Positions 6,819 to 10,375 of a stretch of 10,375 bases of DNA are shown piece after piece. A program made the translations under genes and the position numbers. The stretch's first letter is position 1. Each line of letters begins with the position of its first letter. The notes under the pieces are model-generated. The model was not told where the DNA came from. It did not search any database and saw only the letters and a program-made list of their open reading frames with translations. Origin of the DNA: DASYSA01 sp036003885 (GTDB taxonomy: Bacteria; Acidobacteriota; Blastocatellia; UBA7656); NCBI GenBank assembly GCA_036003885.1, contig DASYSA010000588.1, forward strand, positions 1-10,375. The letters are read 5' to 3'.

Positions 6819-6839
6819 ATGTGCTTGATGATTGCACAT
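6819..6839. promoter_or_regulatory. inverted repeat ATGTGC-N9-GCACAT, possible operator
   Basis: A perfect 6-bp inverted repeat with a 9-nt spacer lies about 230 bp upstream of the S10 start and 7 bp outside the first REP-like unit. Its dyad size suits a dimeric regulator, but it could equally be an outlying part of the repeat or chance. Confidence 0.22.
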
Positions 6840-6846
6840 CGATGCC

Positions 6847-6932
6847 CAACCCCAACGGGGTTGCGACTCAAAGCCCAGGGTTACTCGGCTACCCTGGGAA
6901 CACCGCAACAGCGCCCAACCCCAACGGGGTTG
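6847..6932 (+). repeat. REP-like palindromic unit, copy 1 (A-B-A)
   Basis: The unit has three palindromes. The outer two are identical copies of CAACCCCAACGGGGTTG (6847-6863 and 6916-6932), each a 7-bp GC-rich stem around AAC. Between them lies an 8-bp stem with a 9-nt loop, CCCAGGGT (6874-6881) and ACCCTGGG (6891-6898). The spacers share short words with copy 2: CAAAG before the central stem, TACTC and GCT in its loop, and AAC after it. The layout is like that of REP/BIME elements moved by Y1-type TnpA_REP (RAYT) transposases; no transposase lies in the window. Confidence 0.8.
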
Positions 6933-7037
6933 CGGCCAAGCTGCGACTTGCACCAGCGACGCGGCCCGATGGTTTCGAAGATGAGGAATTGCAATCTTTG
7001 GTGGAGTTCATTGCTTCTCACACGTTTAGCGGTGCCG

Positions 7038-7131
7038 CAACCCCGTTGGGGTTGTGAAGATCACCACCATCGTTCCCAAGGTAGCTGAGTACATCAACCT
7101 TGGGCTTTGGGCCGCGACCCCGTTGGGGTTG
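7038..7131 (-). repeat. REP-like palindromic unit, copy 2 (inverted)
   Basis: This is the same A-B-A layout as copy 1 in opposite orientation. The outer palindromes are at 7038-7054 (perfect) and 7115-7131 (one mismatched pair). The central stem is CCCAAGGT (7075-7082) with ACCTTGGG (7097-7104) and a 14-nt loop. Compared with copy 1, one stem base pair changed from G-C to A-T on both sides, so pairing is preserved. The unit lies 43 bp after the kinase stop codon and is the first structured element its transcript would meet. It lacks a U-tract, so it is not a standard terminator. Confidence 0.8.
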
Positions 7132-7174
7132 CTTTGGCTGAATTCCTGGGAAAGCCCCGACCGCCAGGCGTGCA

Positions 7175-10100
7175 TCAATTCACCTTGAGTCGAGGTTGAC
7201 TCGAGCCGAAGGCCAGCACCTTCTCCGCGGGTTCCGGGAGAACCTGCCTCACCGTCGCGTTGATATCTTCCATGCAAATCGGCTTGAAGATCACTCTGTC
7301 TACAATCCGCTCATTCTCGGTGATGATTTCCGGAGTCAGAGCAAAGCCGCTGGTGAGCACTATCTTGACTGAAGGCCAGCGGCGGCGAATTTCACTTGCC
7401 ACTGACCAGCCGTCCATCTCGGGCATCGCCAGGTCGGTGAACACGAGGTTGAACTGGTTGCTCTCGAGTTTTGCCAGGCCTTCACGTGCGCTCCGGGCTT
7501 GCTCGACGCGGTGGCCGACGGATGTCAGGATGTCCGCGAGCGCTTCGCGGACTCTACCGTCGTCGTCGATTACGAGTATGCTGGCGGGTCGGATGTGCGC
7601 GGCGTCGTCCGCAGTTGTGACCTGAACCTCCCCGTCGCCGGCGGGGAGAGTTACAGTGAAGGTTGATCCCTGGCCAGGGTTGCTGTGCGCCACAATGCGC
7701 CCGCGATGTCGCTCGATTATGCTGTAGCTCACGGCGAGACCCAGCCCCGTTCCGCCCGCTCCCTTTGTGGTAAAGAAGGGCTCGAAGATGCGGTCGCAGA
7801 CTTCGCGGCTCATGCCAATTCCGCTGTCGCTGAAGTGAGTTCGCACCATCGATCCGGCGGCCTCGGTGCTGATTCGCAGGGAGCCGCCCTGGGGCATCGC
7901 GTCGAGCGCATTCAGGATTATGTTGACGAAGACTTCTCGGATGTCCGAAGCCTCGCCGAACACCGGGGGCACAATTCCCAGATCAACGTCAACATCGTAA
8001 TGGAGTCCGCGAGCCTGGGCATCGTCCCACCACCTCGCGCGCGTGAGAGTGGTCGAGTCCTCGACAAGCCGATTGAGGTCGACGAAGTCGCTGACCGATT
8101 CGTTCTGCTGCTGGCCGAATCCCTGGATGCGCTTGACGGTCCGCGCGCCATCGAGCGCGGCCTGCTCAATTACGTCGATCCGCTGGAGCGTTCGCTCGTC
8201 TCGACAGTCGCGTTTGATGAGCTGCGCATGGCCCAGGACTGCGGCGAGAATGTTGTTGAAGTTATGCGCGACGCCCGAAGCAAGCTGCCCAAGCGCGCGC
8301 AGCTTATCGGCCTGGGCCGCCCGCTCGCTTGTGAGCCTCTGTTCGGTTATGTCGCGGGCGATTGCCAGCACGCTGGTCACGCGACCTTCATCATAGATCG
8401 GGGTATAGGTGACCAGCAGCAGTCGCGCCTCTCCGGTTTTCCTGAGAGCATGGATCTCCGTCGTTTGTGCGTGCCCTTCAAGCGCGCGAGTGAACTTCTC
8501 GACGGCAAGCATTTTGTCTTCGGGAGGGATGAATCGGCGGTAGTCGCTTCCAAAAATCTCTTCACGAGAACAGCCCGACAGGGTAACCAGTTGTTCGTTG
8601 AACCATATGAACCGTCCGTCTGGAGACACCGTGAAAATGGCGTCGTTGGCGTGCTCGATCAATTTGATGAGGAAGCTGCGCTGCTCGCGGGCGACGGCCT
8701 CGGCGGCCCTCACTTCAGACAGATCCCGAACTACGCAGACCGCTCCCGGAGCTATGTTCAAGGGTCCGCTTCGGCGACGCGTGCCGTCGTCCAGGCTGAA
8801 GAAGCGTCCTTGCGAGTTAGTGAGAGGAGACATCGTAACCAGTACCGGCCGCGAGAGGCGCGCGGGCGTCAATTCGAAGGTGACCGCTTTGCCGGTCCTC
8901 ATCACCTGCGCAACGCGACATTCCTCGCCGTCGACTCCCTGAAGCAGCGTACAGCAGCGGCGGCCGATCAACTTGCCGGCTTCGGCGCCTTCGAACGCTG
9001 CCGCCGCCGGATTTATCCGCCGAAGTATGCCGTGCTGATCAAAGATGAAGATCCCGTCGCTGAGGGCATCAAACGTAGCCTCCCATTCGTATTTACCCTG
9101 AGAGATCTGCTCGAAGAGCTCGGCACGCTGAAGCGCAATGCACACCTGATTTGCCGCCGCGCGCACGACATCGACTTCATCGTCAGTCCACAGGCGAGGA
9201 CCGGAATTCATGAGTGCGGCGATTGCCAGTCTGGGCCGCCGCTCATAGTTCAAGTGAATGACAAGAAATGCTCGCAACCGAATGGGCCGGAAGAAGCCGT
9301 CGAGGTCGGGCGCGAAGCGTGGATCGTTCTCGGTGTCATTGCTTACTAAAACGTCGCCTTCTATCAGTTCCAGAAGGCTTGCAAAATGCTCGGTTCGATA
9401 GACGTGACCCGGCTGGCTTATCTCCCCTTCGCTGTACACGCAGTCGACCGTAATCAGTCCGAGTTTGTCATCAAAGTTGAGCATCACCAGCTTGTCGGCC
9501 TCCAGATGCTGGCCGAGCGCCGGCGCCACGACCGCGAATATCTCGTCGATGTGGTTTGCCTGGTTGATGCCATGGATTATGCGGCTCACCAGCGCTTCTC
9601 GCTCAGCGGAGTGTTTTGCGTCCTCGAACAGGCGGCTGTGATTGACCGCAACCTCCACCTGAGCTGTAACTCCCTCGACAAGCGCTATGTCGTTAGCAGT
9701 CCACCTGCGGAGATGATCAGTTTGCCCGATGGAGAGCACTCCCCACAGTTGATCATTCACGAATATCGGGCTGACGATCTGTGAAAGGTTGGGCGGAAAG
9801 ACCTGCCATGACCGCACGGTCGCCGCCAGGTCCGGGTGAGCGGCGGCGAACGCCAGCACGTCATCGAGCAGCAGAATGCGGCGCGTATCCCGCAGATAAC
9901 TCATTATGTAGCTCTCGGCAGCATCGCTCACATCGCGGACTGAGAGTTCGGGGTCGCTCAGGCGTTCCGCGACCACGACGACACGATCGTCCGCAAGCTT
10001 GCTCACGCTCGACCGGTTTGCGCCAAGCGACCGCCCAAGCTCCTCGACCGCGACCTGCAGTGTCTCTTCGAGGTCGAGGGACCGTCGTATCGACGCGACT

Positions 10101-10375
10101 ATCTGGTTCAGCAGTGCGGCCCGGGTTGCGGACTCTCGCGCTTCTCGATAGAGCTCCGCCTGACGTATGGCAACTGCTGCCTGTTCGGTGACCGACTGAA
10201 CCACGTCGATCTCCCACTGAGTCCATGCGTGGTGATGCTCGCAGTGATGCAGGCTGAAGACTCCTATCGGCCTACCCGCAAGCCTTATCGTGGTCGCGAG
10301 CACCGACTTGACTCGCCCGGCCTCGAGTTCACGGCGATTGAGCGTGAACCTGGAGTCCTTAGACACGTCGTCGGT
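7175..10375 (-). CDS. multi-GAF/PAS hybrid histidine kinase (5' end beyond window)
   Basis: The frame is open to the right edge, so the N-terminus is missing; 1066 residues are visible (numbered here from the GTG codon at 10366). The domains in order are: the end of a GAF domain (1-75), GAF2 (about 85-245), GAF3 (255-415), PAS1 (425-545), PAS2 (565-675), a HisKA dimerisation domain with the phospho-accepting H701 in VAHNFNN, and HATPase_c with N-box NIILNALDAM, DSGIGM and TTKGAGGTGLGL (about 810-908). A C-terminal receiver domain follows, with acidic D934/D935, phospho-acceptor D978, T1005 and K1028 all present. No membrane segment is seen, so it is probably a cytosolic sensor of small ligands, redox state or light. 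It should pass phosphate from H701 to D978 and then to an unknown partner. The residue after the histidine is N, where D or E is usual. No partner regulator is nearby. Confidence 0.93.
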   Translation of the reverse strand, partial: TDDVSKDSRFTLNRRELEAGRVKSVLATTIRLAGRPIGVFSLHHCEHHHAWTQWEIDVVQSVTEQAAVAIRQAELYREARESATRAALLNQIVASIRRSLDLEETLQVAVEELGRSLGANRSSVSKLADDRVVVVAERLSDPELSVRDVSDAAESYIMSYLRDTRRILLLDDVLAFAAAHPDLAATVRSWQVFPPNLSQIVSPIFVNDQLWGVLSIGQTDHLRRWTANDIALVEGVTAQVEVAVNHSRLFEDAKHSAEREALVSRIIHGINQANHIDEIFAVVAPALGQHLEADKLVMLNFDDKLGLITVDCVYSEGEISQPGHVYRTEHFASLLELIEGDVLVSNDTENDPRFAPDLDGFFRPIRLRAFLVIHLNYERRPRLAIAALMNSGPRLWTDDEVDVVRAAANQVCIALQRAELFEQISQGKYEWEATFDALSDGIFIFDQHGILRRINPAAAAFEGAEAGKLIGRRCCTLLQGVDGEECRVAQVMRTGKAVTFELTPARLSRPVLVTMSPLTNSQGRFFSLDDGTRRRSGPLNIAPGAVCVVRDLSEVRAAEAVAREQRSFLIKLIEHANDAIFTVSPDGRFIWFNEQLVTLSGCSREEIFGSDYRRFIPPEDKMLAVEKFTRALEGHAQTTEIHALRKTGEARLLLVTYTPIYDEGRVTSVLAIARDITEQRLTSERAAQADKLRALGQLASGVAHNFNNILAAVLGHAQLIKRDCRDERTLQRIDVIEQAALDGARTVKRIQGFGQQQNESVSDFVDLNRLVEDSTTLTRARWWDDAQARGLHYDVDVDLGIVPPVFGEASDIREVFVNIILNALDAMPQGGSLRISTEAAGSMVRTHFSDSGIGMSREVCDRIFEPFFTTKGAGGTGLGLAVSYSIIERHRGRIVAHSNPGQGSTFTVTLPAGDGEVQVTTADDAAHIRPASILVIDDDGRVREALADILTSVGHRVEQARSAREGLAKLESNQFNLVFTDLAMPEMDGWSVASEIRRRWPSVKIVLTSGFALTPEIITENERIVDRVIFKPICMEDINATVRQVLPEPAEKVLAFGSSQPRLKVN

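Larger units (their letters stand above)
6847..7131. mobile_element. composite of two inverted REP-like units around 105 bp
   Basis: The two A-B-A units face each other across a unique 105-bp centre (6933-7037), giving a 285-bp element with imperfect inverted ends. This resembles a BIME or a small non-autonomous element. I see no target-site duplication at the outer edges and no transposase, so mobility is inferred from architecture only. Confidence 0.4.
6587..7174. other. 588-bp intergenic region between the kinase and S10 genes
   Basis: No gene is supported here. Frames crossing it on the plus strand translate the palindromes as NPNGVA or ATPLGL and match no family known to me. The right half (6847-7131) is occupied by two inverted REP-like units. 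The left half should hold the S10 promoter, but I find no convincing -35/-10 pair. Two near-identical 12-mers (ATGACTACGATC 6758-6769 and ATGACTACGGTC 6785-6796) and an inverted repeat at 6819-6839 are visible there. Confidence 0.6.

Noticed and set aside
6434..7057. 207-codon plus-strand frame across the REP-like units
   Set aside because: It starts antisense to the S10 gene and then translates the palindromes (NPNGVA, ATPLGL), which explains the open frame without a real gene.
6847..7131. CRISPR-like array of four spaced palindromes
   Set aside because: Two of the four palindromes are inverted relative to the others, and the intervals contain a second conserved hairpin rather than unique spacers.
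7038..7131. intrinsic terminator for the kinase gene
   Set aside because: The stems are GC-rich and well placed, but no T-tract follows on the minus strand, so only a pausing or stabilising effect can be suggested.
7685..9349. 554-codon open frame on the plus strand opposite the hybrid kinase
   Set aside because: It lies wholly inside the kinase gene, whose PAS, HisKA, HATPase and receiver motifs are clear. No recognisable domain appears on the plus strand.

Overview
The window is a stretch of bacterial chromosome of moderately high GC. All six protein genes run on the minus strand, so transcription goes from high to low coordinates. Gene content (secreted S10 serine carboxypeptidase beside a secreted M1 aminopeptidase, a multi-GAF/PAS hybrid histidine kinase, a DUF1573 protein, a DUF4328 membrane protein and an acyl-CoA synthetase) and the repeat-rich intergenic DNA fit a soil acidobacterium, perhaps Blastocatellia-like. 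That placement is an inference from general character; no marker gene is present.

Layout in transcription order. (1) 10375-7175: the C-terminal 1066 residues of a very large soluble hybrid sensor kinase (GAF-GAF-GAF-PAS-PAS-HisKA-HATPase-REC); its start lies beyond the right edge. (2) 7174-6587: a 588-bp gap without a gene, holding two inverted copies of a REP-like palindromic unit (6847-6932 and 7038-7131) and possible regulatory motifs. (3) 6586-5021: exported S10 carboxypeptidase with an intact Ser-Asp-His triad. (4) 5020-4911: a 110-bp spacer almost filled by two inverted arrays of a 7-bp repeat. (5) 4910-3288: exported M1 metallo-aminopeptidase whose ATG lies inside the last heptad. (6) 3288-3254: a second heptad array of different sequence, abutting the M1 stop. 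(7) 3187-2687: a DUF4328 membrane protein that looks 5'-truncated. (8) 2394-1987: exported DUF1573 protein with a strong ribosome binding site and a clear intrinsic terminator (1956-1899). (9) 1885-1825: a third heptad array, again different in sequence and again inverted. (10) 1714-158: an acyl-CoA synthetase of the AMP-forming family. Positions 1-157 hold no recognisable gene.

Functionally, the S10 and M1 enzymes form a plausible two-gene exopeptidase module trimming peptides from both ends outside the cytoplasm. The other genes do not form an obvious pathway. The most unusual content is between the genes: three period-7 arrays with unrelated unit sequences within 3.2 kb, and a REP-like composite in which the two copies of a hairpin differ by a compensatory base-pair change. 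The S10-M1 array can fold, in mRNA, into a 38-position stem that pairs the M1 start codon with sequence beginning just 5 nt after the S10 stop. This suggests, but does not prove, translational coupling through melting of the stem base.
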